This document shows, one piece after another, positions 1 to 9,924 of a stretch of 64,000 bases of DNA. Every line of letters starts with the position of its first letter. Position 1 is the stretch's first letter. The DNA lies in NCBI GenBank assembly GCA_012656075.1, contig JAAKBF010000287.1, positions 62,001-126,000 on the forward strand. The letters are read 5' to 3'. Both the position numbers and the translations under genes were made by a program. Source of the DNA: Phytophthora hibernalis (lineage: Eukaryota; Oomycota; Peronosporomycetes; Peronosporales; Peronosporaceae). The notes beneath the pieces were generated by a model. It ran no database searches, was not told the origin of the DNA, and was given only the letters and a program-made list of their open reading frames with translations.

Positions 1-929
1 GGTGAGTCCGTGTCCATCGATATGCCCGTGCGGTTGTACGTCGAGGGCCCCCGGAGTTCCGGGGATTCCTTGGTTGTCGGTACCGGGTACCTCTCGTACT
101 CGTACTGATCTAACCGACGCTGCGTCAATTCGGTTGTCTCGACCTTGAGAGGTGTCTCGAACGGGTCAATTGAGGGTCTGCAGCTTGCGAGTGTGGTGCC
201 AGCTCTGGCAGTGTGGAACGGCATCTGAGTCTTGTGCTCGGAGCAAATACCGCCACGGACGGCGCGTTTGCGGCAGTCGCCGACACGACACATGGAGTTG
301 CCGCCATGAGCCTGGCAGTAGCTGTTGGCAAGTGCACGCTTGTCACAGTTCATCGAGAGGCACTTCCGGTAGCCACCGTGGCCCACACACAGTCCGTCGT
401 ACTGCACCACCTTGGTGCACTCTTCTATCCGACACCGCTTGCCACCACCTGAACATCACAACAGGAGACTTGTTAGCCCGGCACTGGTGGTTAAGACAGC
501 TTTGAAGGTGCCACGAACCGTGTGAAATACAGGCGCCACCGCTCTGCGCTCGCTTCTTGCAGCCTTGATAGCCGCACTTCTTGCCACCGCCGTGGATCCA
601 ACAGAAGCCGCCGGTTTGTGCACTTTTGGTGCAGGATGGGGTTTGGCACCGCTTGCCACCGCCGTGAGCGACACAGCACCCTCGGCTCACTACACTGGTG
701 GTGCAGCCTTCAACTGAGCACTTCTTGCCTCCGCCGTGCGAGATGCAGAGTCCACCGCGCTTTGCTGTCTTTTGGCATTCCGGAAAGCCGCATCGCCTGG
801 AATGAGTTTGCGAACTGGAACTTCGCGCCGGCGCCAGTATCTGCTGATGGCACTATCTTCGCTGTCTAGGCTCGGAGTCGGGGAAGCGGAACTCCCACTG
901 CTCGATCGCATCTTGGCAATCGAACTCAA
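1..929 (-). CDS. WRKY19-like Cys/His-repeat protein (partial, runs off left edge)
   Basis: The minus strand encodes a series of about seven degenerate repeats with the pattern C-x4-C-x(7-9)-GG-x-C-x2-HGG-x-KC ('GGLCISHGGGKKC', 'GGFCWIHGGGKKC', 'LCVGHGGYRKC'). This is the short Cys/His unit found in the many oomycete proteins usually labelled WRKY transcription factor 19-like; its molecular role is not established. A 70-nt GT-AG intron (518 to 449) splits a repeat inside HG|GGKRC, and splicing across it restores the motif. The downstream exon stays open to base 1, so the C terminus is outside the window. The 5' end is unclear. The repeat frame is closed by a stop near 850, while a Ser-rich reading frame with an ATG at 929 overlaps it one base out of phase. 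The start may therefore be that ATG joined by a frameshift or a missed intron. Family confident, boundaries not. Confidence 0.7.
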
Positions 930-1895
930 GCTCGAGACTGCACCAGCAAGAGCATGGTGAGCTTACCATAATCACGTAACAAGCCAAGTTCATGGCGACG
1001 AGAAGTGCAGCGTGACATCTCATATCCCAGCTCGGTGGACACGAAATCAGATGTGATTCCATGTCGAACTTTCGGAGACCATCGCATTGTTTTGTTTCGG
1101 TGTCACCGAATCGGTGATCTGCTATTAATAAGTCGATGCAACGACGGTGTACCGCCTCACCAATGCACGATTGCTGCATTGGTGTCAACGCACACATACT
1201 GTAACTTTGAGAAAGGAGGCCCGTAGGCGGCTCCATGGCGAGTGAAGGTTGAATTTGGTGAACAGGCCGAATACATGTAGAACTACATGTACTTTGGCTT
1301 GCAAAAATGAAAATTGAGTTATATCAAAAGTGACCGCTGGAAACTAAATGGTTTCCCTCGCAACAGCCAGGGACGAACGTGCATGCTGAATTTGAACCTA
1401 CATGTATTTGTTTGGTATGTTGGGTTGGGTTGATCAGCTATCCTATACTTCCCATCTCGTCAGGTATTAATAAGAAGTTGACCTCTCAGTCGACAGCAGC
1501 ATGATCTCGTCATAAATGTATCCCTTGTTCACAGCACGCATTTGCCCCTATAAGCTCACCTAGTAAATCCAGGCTCTGGGTCCGATGTGAGTGATCTCTT
1601 GGTAAAAAAAATTGTGGTCCTCGTACTGACCCCGACATCCTCCATTCAATTGCTGCAGGTGGCTGCTGTTGAAATTGATACATGTACCAAACACTTCCTT
1701 GTCGACAGCCACAACCACAAGTCAAATCCAAAGTGGTTCGAGCGCTCGGAAAACGATTTATCTGCATTTAAAATGAAACGGCAAGATCCTACGCAACGTT
1801 CACAAGAGCTCTTGCGTTGAAAAAAGCATGTTCAAGTTGTCACGTAAATAAAACAGAGCCCGAAATTTGAGTTATTTTTACATTTTGGGCTAAAA
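930..1895. other. Intergenic, no supported gene
   Basis: No reading frame with recognisable domains or convincing splice structure is visible on either strand. The stretch is AT-richer than the flanking genes and carries several copies of the ACATGT-type palindrome (for example near 1275, 1285 and 1400) that recurs through the non-coding parts of the window. Confidence 0.6.
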
Positions 1896-2597
1896 ATGGC
1901 GATCAGCGACGGCTGGCACTGCCCAATCTGCTTGGGCGGCTTCGAGCGGCCCGTGCTCGGGTCCTGCTGCGGCCAGAGCTTCTGCCGTTCGTGTATGGAC
2001 GCTGCTCTGTGTCAGGTCGACGCCTGTCCAATGTGCCGCTCCCCGCTGCTCTCGGGGCCATTTTCCGTGACTGCGAACCGGGCGTTGGAGGAAGCGTTGG
2101 CAGCTTTGGCTTCGGCCTCTTCCCTAGTCAATGAACAAGAAGTTCCACCTGCTGGGGGACAACAAATTGGCGGTTTGGGAGCGAAAATCCGCTTCCGAAA
2201 CGCAAATTTCACGTCAAAACTCGACAGAAGATAAAAATAGTCAAATGCCGTTTATACAGAGGGATGAACATGGGGAAACTTTGAGAGTATGGAGGTGGGT
2301 GTCAAACTAGTTTTGGATATTTTTGACACGAGCTGAAAGTGATCAATTGGTGTTTGTGACAGGGTACGAAATGTAACGAGTTGTCGACGTCGAGCAGCGA
2401 GTGGACGGAGAAGTGTGAGTACACAGTCGGCAGAGCTGCGACGACGACTTCGACAATGGCATTTGTGGTGTCGAGTGAATTGGTCTTCGTTACAGTGTAT
2501 TTTCTACGTGCTGCTCTTCTTCGTGTTTGTCTTCTTCCTGCGCGTCCAAGAGGAAGAGTTCTCCGAGTCCACCCACCACCTGCGGCGTCCTAACTAG
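1896..2597 (+). CDS. RING-finger protein with C-terminal membrane segment
   Basis: The first exon encodes a compact C3HC4 RING close to the start (residues about 8-48: CPICLGGF..., CCGQSFCRSC, CPMCRSP), the signature of an E3 ubiquitin ligase that recruits an E2. It is followed by an Ala-rich helix. Separate downstream exons, joined by an intron at 2295-2366 (GTGGGT...TGACAG), give an Arg-rich stretch and one hydrophobic helix ('CIFYVLLFFVFVFFL') just before the stop. This resembles small tail-anchored RING ligases. The 2366 acceptor and the final frame are solid. The donor leaving the RING exon (around 2170-2215) could not be fixed in phase, so the middle of the protein is uncertain. The ATG at 1896 is the first in frame and sits six residues before the RING. 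A membrane-bound ubiquitin ligase is inferred. Confidence 0.65.
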
Positions 2598-2720
2598 CCT
2601 GCAGTTCTACAATAGAAAACTGGTACCGGTAGATGGAGCTTTAAAAAGACAAAAATGGTTGAGTAGTGTTGTAAAACATGAACACTCGTCGCCGACGAGT
2701 ACTCTACGCCTGTCAGCGTA

Positions 2721-3302
2721 TTACTTGCTGTTCTTGATGCGAACCTCGTTGGCGAGCTGCTTGAGGTGCTCCAGCTTGTCACCACCAGCGACGCGGATAC
2801 TGACCCACTCTTCCATACGAGTGCCACCGATACGCTCGTAAAATTTGAGTGCGCCTTCATTCCACCGCAGACACCACCACTCTAATCGCCCCTCGCCTTC
2901 ACTGATACGCTGAGTTTCCTCAGCAAGTGCACCGAACAGGAGTGTGGCAAGTCCTCGACGACGAAAAGCTGGTCGCACGTAGAGATCTTCGAGATACACA
3001 CCCGGAGATGCCAGCCACGTGCTGTAGTTGTAGAAGAAGAGCGCCATACCCGCGACCTCATCCCGGATCGTCAGCACGAAGCAATGGGCGACTTTGCGGC
3101 TTGGAGCTCCAGCCAGAGGAAACCCAGGAATGTGCTCCGGAGGGACATCGTCGGTGAAATTGACGGTCTCCAATAACTTCTCGGGCGTGGCCTTGTTCGA
3201 ATCCGACTCCTTCTCGAAGTCGGCGAGCTCTTGGATCATTGCCGCGATCTCGTGGACGTCTGCACGCTTGGCACGGCGGATCTGGGGCTCTTGCGTAGCC
3301 AT
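2721..3302 (-). CDS. GNAT N-acetyltransferase, diamine/thialysine acetyltransferase type
   Basis: Single uninterrupted exon of about 193 residues. The acetyl-CoA binding motif A is plain: 'YLEDLYVRPAFRRRGLATLL' (beta4 followed by R-x-x-G-x-A). A strongly conserved 'FYERIGGTRMEEWVSIRV' C-terminal strand is typical of the spermidine/spermine (SSAT) and thialysine acetyltransferase branch. The expected reaction is transfer of acetyl from acetyl-CoA to a primary amine such as a polyamine or thialysine, in the cytosol. I start at the internal Met (MATQEP) at 3302 because the 48 residues upstream look like translated leader and the family begins within about 10 residues of this point. No targeting signal. 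It sits convergent with the RING gene (ends 2597, 120 bp away). Substrate is not decidable from sequence. Confidence 0.8.
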   Translation of the reverse strand: MATQEPQIRRAKRADVHEIAAMIQELADFEKESDSNKATPEKLLETVNFTDDVPPEHIPGFPLAGAPSRKVAHCFVLTIRDEVAGMALFFYNYSTWLASPGVYLEDLYVRPAFRRRGLATLLFGALAEETQRISEGEGRLEWWCLRWNEGALKFYERIGGTRMEEWVSIRVAGGDKLEHLKQLANEVRIKNSK

Positions 3303-3550
3303 TTTTGACGAGGCTGACTTGGTGTACAGGAGGTCGATTTGAAAATGAAGGGACTCCGGCGCCACGTCAGACACGATGACTGGACTTTTGGTGGTTGGGT
3401 GTGGATTGCATTGACTTGCTAGTTCCTGGTTTATGTAGTTGTGCACTTCGTCGGCTGGTCTACGGCAGCGAATCTGTTAAACGAAGCACTGTCGAGGCTT
3501 TCGCGCGGTTAGATTTACTCCCAGCTGTATGGACATTGCGTAGTGTGCGT

Positions 3551-4720
3551 CTAGAATTCGTACTCGCACTCTAGGATCGGGTCGGCTCTCGGCGATGATT
3601 GCTTGGTCTTGCCGTACTTGATGGTGACGACCTTCTTTTCAACTGCTGCAATGCGAGCAGCCTCGGCGACGATAGTGTTCATGCGTGACGCGCCCCAGTG
3701 TACACGAGGGTTCCCGTTGCCCTGTACGATGTCGAGAAAGCTGTCGATCTCGAGCAGATACGCCTCGTTAAATCGCTCCGGGAACGAGTGCAGCAGAGTA
3801 TCGGCCGTGATTCCAGCCTTGGTGGACTGCACCATGGCCGTCTTGCTCGGATTCTGCACTTGGAGCATGCCGTGTTCTCCGGCCACTTCAATGCGCTGGT
3901 CGTAGCCGTACTCGGCACTGCGACTCAGGTCCATGGTGCACACGACACCAGTGGTGGGAAATTCGAGCCACACACTCGCCTTGTCCATCACGTTAAGTTC
4001 TCTCAGATCCGGCGACAAGCTCGTGCCATGAGCGTACACTTTGGTCGGGTACTCGCCCACGAGGTCGCACACGTAGTCAATGTCGTGCACGGCGAGGTCG
4101 TGGAACGGGTCTCCTCCGGTTTTCAGAAACTCCACGGGCGGACATGGGTGGTCTCTGAACACCGTGTGGATGGACTGCAGCTTGCCAATGCTCTGCTTGT
4201 CCACACACTGGACTCTCAGAGCCTCGTAGCTGGGGTCGAACCTCCTCTGGAAGGAGCAGAAGAGCTTCACGTCGTTCGTGTGGCACACCTCATAAGCCTC
4301 ATCAATCTCATCCACCAAAGCCGCCACGGGCTTTTCAATGCCAATGGCCTTGACATCTCCACCCAATGCGCCCGTAGCGCAGTCGGTTACCAGTTGCAAG
4401 TGCGTGGGGGTGGGCGTAGAGATCCAGACGCCGTCCACCGACGTGTTCTGCTGCTTCAGAGCGTCTCCAGCCTCTGCGACACTATCAAAGCACTTGGTTC
4501 CGTATTGGATGCTCAGTTCTGCGCGTTGCTCGGCGGTTGCATGGGAATCGATGACTGCAGCGATGGATACGCGCGGATCTTGCTGCATCCCGGCCAAACG
4601 GATGCGCCCCATGCGACCGGTACCCACCACCGCCAAGCTAAGGCGATTGGGGATGGACGTGAAGCGTCGGATGGAGTTGGAGCCGAGCACGGAGCGTCGT
4701 AGGCAGCGGGAGAAGAGCAT
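3551..4720 (-). CDS. Gfo/Idh/MocA-family NAD(P)-dependent oxidoreductase (inositol 2-dehydrogenase-like)
   Basis: One open exon of about 389 residues. A basic Ser/Arg-rich leader (MLFSRCLRRSVLG...) is followed by the Rossmann dinucleotide-binding loop 'AVVGTGRMGRIRLAG', then 'STPTPTHLQLV' and the family's conserved 'EKPVA' containing the catalytic-site Lys. The C-terminal alpha/beta domain contains 'GGDPFHDLAVHDIDYVCDL', where the HDxxH-like segment contributes to substrate binding. Members oxidise myo-inositol or other polyols and sugars with NAD(P)+. The leader resembles a mitochondrial presequence. The reading frame is open 26 codons further upstream, but Met at 4720 gives the better start. 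The EttA-like gene is divergent, sharing a roughly 340-bp promoter region with it. Family confident; exact substrate unknown. Confidence 0.8.
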   Translation of the reverse strand: MLFSRCLRRSVLGSNSIRRFTSIPNRLSLAVVGTGRMGRIRLAGMQQDPRVSIAAVIDSHATAEQRAELSIQYGTKCFDSVAEAGDALKQQNTSVDGVWISTPTPTHLQLVTDCATGALGGDVKAIGIEKPVAALVDEIDEAYEVCHTNDVKLFCSFQRRFDPSYEALRVQCVDKQSIGKLQSIHTVFRDHPCPPVEFLKTGGDPFHDLAVHDIDYVCDLVGEYPTKVYAHGTSLSPDLRELNVMDKASVWLEFPTTGVVCTMDLSRSAEYGYDQRIEVAGEHGMLQVQNPSKTAMVQSTKAGITADTLLHSFPERFNEAYLLEIDSFLDIVQGNGNPRVHWGASRMNTIVAEAARIAAVEKKVVTIKYGKTKQSSPRADPILECEYEF

Positions 4721-4966
4721 GACGACCACGAGGACAATGCAGGAATGACACAGTGGTGACTGAGGTTGAAGCAGTTGTGTCGGCGGATTAACCACCAATC
4801 GGATGCGAGGATTTTGGCGGTATTACCGGTTTCTGCGTGGTGTTCAAACACACATCCACGGTTGCTGCAGCTTCGTGACGCAGAACTTCATCCACCACCT
4901 TCAACCTGCTGTGTGCTTCAGTGCTGAAGACACCTTCGTCTGCTTTTGGCATCGACATTTTATATG

Positions 4967-5016
4967 CCCATACCGACAAATACCGGTTTAGCCGGATCCC
5001 ATACCGACAAATACCG
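4967..5016. repeat. Direct repeat pair in divergent promoter region
   Basis: The 19-bp string CCCATACCGACAAATACCG occurs perfectly at 4967-4985 and again at 4998-5016 (31-bp period). The spacer carries related CCGG/ACCGGT sequence. It lies 46-95 bp upstream of the EttA-like start codon, between two divergently transcribed genes, where a transcription-factor site pair would be plausible. Function is inference. Confidence 0.6.
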
Positions 5017-5061
5017 ATTAAACCGGTACACCGTTCCTTCCCACATCCAACCAAGGTCGTC

Positions 5062-6842
5062 ATGCTGCGACGTGCGGCTTCGTCCTCCTCGAGGGCGTCA
5101 CGCAGCCAGCGCTACACGCCGTTAACTCCCCATTGGCTAGCAGGTAGCCAACAGGATTGCAATGCTGTGCGCGGGTTTGCAGCTCCGTCGGGCGCTTCTA
5201 ACGCCGGTGGTGGCGTTCCGGGCGACTTCGTGTGTCATCTCCGGGACGTTGGGGTTGTTATTCCTGGCGGCAAGAAGCTGTTCGAACGCGTAAGCTTGGG
5301 CTTCTTGCGAGGCGCTAAGATTGGTGTCTTGGGGGCCAATGGCAGTGGAAAGTCCACGCTGTTGAAGGTCATTGCCGGTGTGAGCAGCGACTTCGACGGC
5401 GAGCGTTGGGTCAAGGACGGACTGAAGGTGGGCTACTTGCCGCAGGAACCGCAGCTGGACCCGAGCAAGAACGTGTACAAGAACATCATGGAGGGACTGA
5501 AGGAGAGCCAGACGCTGCTGGCCAAGTTCGACGAGGTGTCGATGGCCATGGGCGAACCGGACGCCGACTTTGACACGCTGTTGGAGGAACAGGCAAAATT
5601 GCAGGACCAGATTGAGCACTTGGGTTGCTGGGACCTGAGCCATGAAGTGGAGAAGGCCATGGCAGCGCTGAGAGTGCCGGCTGCTGATGCAGATGTGGAG
5701 GTTTTGTCGGGCGGAGAGCGACGTCGTGTTGCGCTGTGTCGACTGCTGCTGGAGAAGCCGGACATGCTGCTGCTGGACGAACCGACGAACCACTTGGACG
5801 CCGAGTCGGTGCACTGGCTGGAGGACTTTTTGCAGAAGTACAGGGCACGGTGCTGTCCATCACGCACGATCGCTACTTCCTGGACAATGTGGCTGGGTGG
5901 GTCTTGGAGCTTGACCGAGGCGAGACGTACGCGTACGAGGGCAACTACACCGACTGGCTCACGCAGCGTCGCAACCGCTTCAACATGCAGCGGAAGGGCG
6001 ACGCGATTCGCGCCAAGCAGATTGCGTTGGAGATTGCGTGGTCGCGCGACCACCAGGGAAGTAAGAAGGCGAACAAGGCGCGTCTGCGAAAGCTACAGGA
6101 GATGGAGTCCAGCGGCTTCCGCGCATCTTCGCGTGTTGAGGACGGCCAGATTGTGGTGCCGTCCGGTGTTCGTCTTGGTAACAAGGTCATTAAGGTGAAC
6201 AACCTGCGGAAGCAGCTGGACGACGGCCGTGTGCTGTTCGACAAGCTCTCGTTCGAGATCCCGCCGCACGCGATCGTGGGCATCGTTGGAGGCAACGGAA
6301 TGGGCAAGAGTACGCTGTTCAACGTCATTTCTGGCATCGAGGAGCCTGATGAGGGCAGCGTGGAGCTCGGTAAGACTGTGAGCATGGGATTTGTGAGTCA
6401 GAGCCGTGATGAATTGAGTGGCAGAAGAAGTGTGTACGAGGAGATTTCGGGCGACAACGAGTTCGTGGAGATCGGCGGTGACCGTATCAACACTCGCGCG
6501 TACATTGCGAGTTTCAACCTTCGCGGTGGCATGCAGGAGAAGAAGGTCGGCAGCCTCAGTGGTGGTGAGCGCAACCGCGTTCATCTGGCCAAGATGTTGC
6601 TGGGCGGCCACAATGTGGTGATGCTGGATGAACCTACGAACGACCTTGACGTTGATACGCTGCGCTCGCTGGAGGCGGCTCTGTCCGACTTCGACGGCGT
6701 CTCCATGGTGATTTCTCACGACCGATGGTTCCTGGACCGCATTTGCTCCCACATCATCGCGTTCGAGGGCGATGGCCGCGTCGAGTTCTTCGACGGCAAC
6801 TACACCGAGTACGAGCGCGAGCGCAAGCAGTCGCAGCCGTAG
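5062..6842 (+). CDS. EttA-like ABC-F ATPase (translation factor), probably organellar; one frameshift
   Basis: Two ABC domains in ABC-F arrangement, no membrane domain. Domain 1 has Walker A 'GANGSGKSTLLKV', signature 'LSGGERRRVALCRLL' and Walker B 'LLLDEPTNHLDAESV'. Domain 2 has 'GGNGMGKSTLFNV', 'LSGGERNRVHLAKML' and 'VMLDEPTNDLDVDTL'. The interdomain linker and the wording of the motifs follow bacterial EttA, which gates the ribosome's first elongation step according to ADP/ATP. About 50 extra N-terminal residues rich in Arg, Ser and Ala precede the EttA start, as expected for a mitochondrial presequence. The frame shifts at about 5843-5845: adding one G to the GGG run joins 'LQKYR' to 'GTVLSITHDRYFLDNV', restoring the first switch His. 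I treat this as a base-call error. Near-complete length, about 593 residues. Confidence 0.85.
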
Positions 6843-6983
6843 TTTGAATTGAACGTCGTAGAGATCTGTCCGAACAAGCAAACACTTTCGAATCGTAGAC
6901 ACTGTATTTATGTTGTTTTGCTGCTTGGATACTTGTATATGCACGTCTTCTCCGCTTGAGCTGCACTCAACCGGCTGTGCGAC

Positions 6984-8169
6984 TTATTCGCTCCTTCTCG
7001 CCAGCTCCTTGAGCAGCTCGCCCGTCGAAAGCGTTTCCAATTCCACAGCAGGCACGTCGAGCCAATCCACGGGGTCTTGAGCACTTCCAGGGTCTTCTCC
7101 TCCCATGAGCCGGGGGCAGGAACGTGCATGTACTCCCAGCGAGCCGTGAGCGGGAGCGACATGAGGATGGATTCGACACGAGATCCAGGCGTCAGCAGGC
7201 CGAACTTGGTGCCGCGGTCGTACATGACGTTGAACTCGACGTAGCGGCCGCGACGCATCTGCTGCCACTCCTTCTGCTGCTTCGTGTAGGGCATGTCCTT
7301 GCGCTTCTGCAGGATGGGCACGTAGGCGTCCAGCATCGAGTTGGCGCAGCTACGGATCATCTGGAAGTTCTCCTCTGACGTGTCCATGAGGTCGTCGAAG
7401 AAGAAGCCGCCGATGCCGCGTCCTTCCTGGCGATGTGGGATATAGAAGTACTCATCGCAAGCCTTCTTCCACTGGGGGTAGATAGCTGGGTCGCGCTTGT
7501 CCAGCTGCGTCTTGTACACGGCGTGGAAGTGGCGCGCGTCCTCCTCGAACAGGTAACTGGGCGTCAAGTCGGCGCCTCCGCCGAACCATCCGATCTTCTT
7601 GGGCGTACCATCCTCCTCCAAGTACCCCGTCTCCACCTCAAAGTAGCGGTAGTTGAGGTGGATCGTGGGCGCCATGGGGTTGTGCGGGTGCATGACCAAA
7701 CTCACTCCACAGGCGTAGAAAGGAAGTTCTTCTCCCTCTTTGAGTTCTTTTCCCTCGCCGTCATCTGCTTCACGGCAGCAGGTGGCAACTTCCCGTGGAT
7801 AATAGACACACCCACGCCTGCCTTCTCGAAGACGTTTCCCTCCTGCAGGATGCGACTGCGACCGCCGCCTCCGTGGCCTGCGCGCTCCCACTTGTCCTCT
7901 CGGAACTGCTTGCCGTCAATAGCTTCAATTCCAGCGCAGATCTCGTCCTGCACGCGCAGGATCAGCGCCTCCATACGCTTGGGCAGCGGCGCCTTCGTGT
8001 CAAACTCGACACTGTCCTTCGCTGCTTTGTCCTGCGACAGCGGCGCGTACAGGAACTCGGACGTGGAGATGTCACCTTTGCATCGACTTGGCTCCTGCTG
8101 CGCAAAGTACGACGCGCCTAGTACCGCGGGCACCACGGCGAGCGATGGTCTCAATAACGACCGGAACAT
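6984..8169 (-). CDS. Coproporphyrinogen III oxidase, aerobic type, copy 1 (N-terminal presequence)
   Basis: Oxygen-dependent coproporphyrinogen III oxidase, which converts coproporphyrinogen III to protoporphyrinogen IX in heme synthesis. Visible family motifs are 'GGGGRSRILQEG', 'FHAVYKTQLD', 'GIGGFFFDDL', 'YVEFNVMYDRGTKFGL' and 'LPLTARWEYM'. The protein starts with about 35 residues (MFRSLLRPSLAVVPAVLG...) resembling a mitochondrial targeting sequence and a short hydrophobic stretch, absent from the tandem copy next door. Two single-base shifts interrupt it: at the AGGG/AAAA junction near 7750-7756 and in the GGGG of 7071-7074 (plus-strand bases). One added base at each restores alignment with copy 2 without gaps and a normal C terminus (PVDWL...LARRSE). 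Both sites are homopolymers, so error is more likely than inactivation. Confidence 0.85.
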
Positions 8170-8455
8170 GCTTCACAAATGGCAAATCTTGAACTGAAAA
8201 CCTGCGGCTGCCAGTCCGCTGCAAAAACCACGCACTTGGCGAGAGGACGACGATCGGTTTGAGGAGGGAATGGACCGGTGCTGCGCGTCGATCTTGAAGG
8301 GAAGTGCGTGGCTACTCGACTTTGGAGTGATTTCTGCTCGTATTTGCAGCACTAAAACAGCAGAGCTGCACTGACGAAGTATATATGAACCCGTTGGCTT
8401 TTGTTTTGCATTGATTTGATATCTACACACATGAACACCCACAAACTCCGTTGCT

Positions 8456-9494
8456 TTAGGAGCTTAGGGCTCCCACCTTGAGCCAGTCGACGGGGTTCTT
8501 GAGCACCTCGTTCGTCTTAGCCGCCCATGTGTCCTCCTTGGGGAGTGCATGTACTCCCAGCGAGCAGTCAGCGGCAGTGACATCATGATCGACTCGACAC
8601 GCGATCCGGGCGTTAGCAGCCCGAACTTGGTGCCGCGGTCGTACATGATGTTGAACTCGACGTAGCGTCCACGACGTATCTGCTGCCACTCCTTCTGCTC
8701 ATCAGTGTACGGCATGTCCTTGCGGAGCTTCAGAATAGGGATGTACGCGTCCAGCATCGAGTTGGCGCAGTTTCGGATGGTTTGGAATGTCTCCTCCGAC
8801 GTGTCTGTGAGGTCGTCAAAGAAGAAGCCGCCAATGCCACGGTGTTCCTTGCGGTGCGGGATGTAGAAGTACTCGTCACAAGCCTTCTTCATCTTGGGGT
8901 ACCACGTGGGGTCGCGCTTGTCGAGCTGCGTCTTGTACACCGCGTGGAAGTGGCGAGCGTCCTCCTCGAACAGGAAGCTCGGGGTCAGGTCGGCACCGCC
9001 CCGAACCAACCAACCTGCTTGGGTTTGCCCTCTTCGTCCTTACCGACCTCAATCTGGAAATAACGGTAGTTGAGGTGAATCGTGGGCGCCATGGGGTTGC
9101 GCGGGTGCATGACGAGACTGATGCCGCACACGTAGAAGGGCAGGTCCTTTCCAGTCGGGAGCTCGGCGTTGCGCTCCGTCATCTGCTGAGCAGCGGCAGC
9201 AGGCAGCGTCCCATTAATGATGGACACAGCCACGCCGGCCTTCTCCATGACGTGTCCGTCCTGCAGGATGCGGCTGCGGCCGCCACCTCCGCCTTCGCGG
9301 TCCCACTTGTCAGTTCGGAACTTCTTGCCGTCCACAGCCTCAATGCCGGCGCAGATCTCATCCTGCACGCGCAGAATCACGTGTTCCATGCGTTGAGGCA
9401 GCGGTGCAGACGCGTCGAACTCGATGCTGTCCTTGAAGACCTTGTCCTCGGACAGCGGGTGGTACAGGAACTCGGACGACGTAGTGGTGGCCAT
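8456..9494 (-). CDS. Coproporphyrinogen III oxidase, aerobic type, copy 2 (no presequence)
   Basis: Tandem paralogue of the preceding gene in the same orientation, with the same motif order ('FHAVYKTQLDKRDP', 'GIGGFFFDDL', 'YVEFNIMYDRGTKFGL', 'LPLTARWEY'). It starts directly at MATTTSSEFLYHPL, lacking the leader of copy 1, so it may act in the cytosol; that is inference. Two frame breaks are fixed by single bases in homopolymers: CCCC at 8999-9002 restores 'GWFGGGADLTP', and GGGG at 8540-8543 restores the 'PKEDTWAAKTNEVLKNPVDW' tail. Roughly 347 residues when corrected, normal for the family. About 290 bp separate its stop from the start of copy 1. Confidence 0.85.
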
Positions 9495-9924
9495 TTTGGG
9501 GCTTGGAGAAGGCTAGAAATGCTCTGGAGAAGGCAAATACGAGACTGAGGCGCAGCTCCAATAAGCCTCTCATTGCCTCGTGCAGATAGATGCCGCATAC
9601 TAGCGCAGCCAAGACGCGATGCCGGCGCAGGGAGAAACGCAGCGCTGCATTCGTGCAGAGCTGGGACTTGCACTTGCCTTTTTCGTTGACACCGCACTTT
9701 ACCACGTCACACATGCGTACTTAACAGAATCTACGTGTCGCTACACAATTGATCCACAAAAACATGCAACGTCACCGATCAAATCCCTCAGATTAGTGAC
9801 AGGATGAATGACGACCACGGCCCCGGATTGGCTGTTTTCTACTAATTAACAACCAATCACAACCCGACCTATCATCTGTCGTTCTGATCCCAGTTCTGAT
9901 GAGCATGCGTGCACATTTCGTCCG

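Noticed and set aside
853..1236. 127-codon minus-strand frame upstream of the Cys/His-repeat gene
   Set aside because: It lacks domain features and overlaps the likely 5' part of that gene in another phase. Possibly a 5' exon, but no phase-correct junction could be shown.
3698..4702. Plus-strand 334-codon frame
   Set aside because: Antisense shadow of the Gfo/Idh/MocA gene; Val/His-rich composition typical of the complement of GC-rich coding DNA.
6093..6944. Minus-strand 283-codon frame under the EttA-like gene
   Set aside because: Antisense shadow; no domains, and the plus strand carries all ABC motifs.
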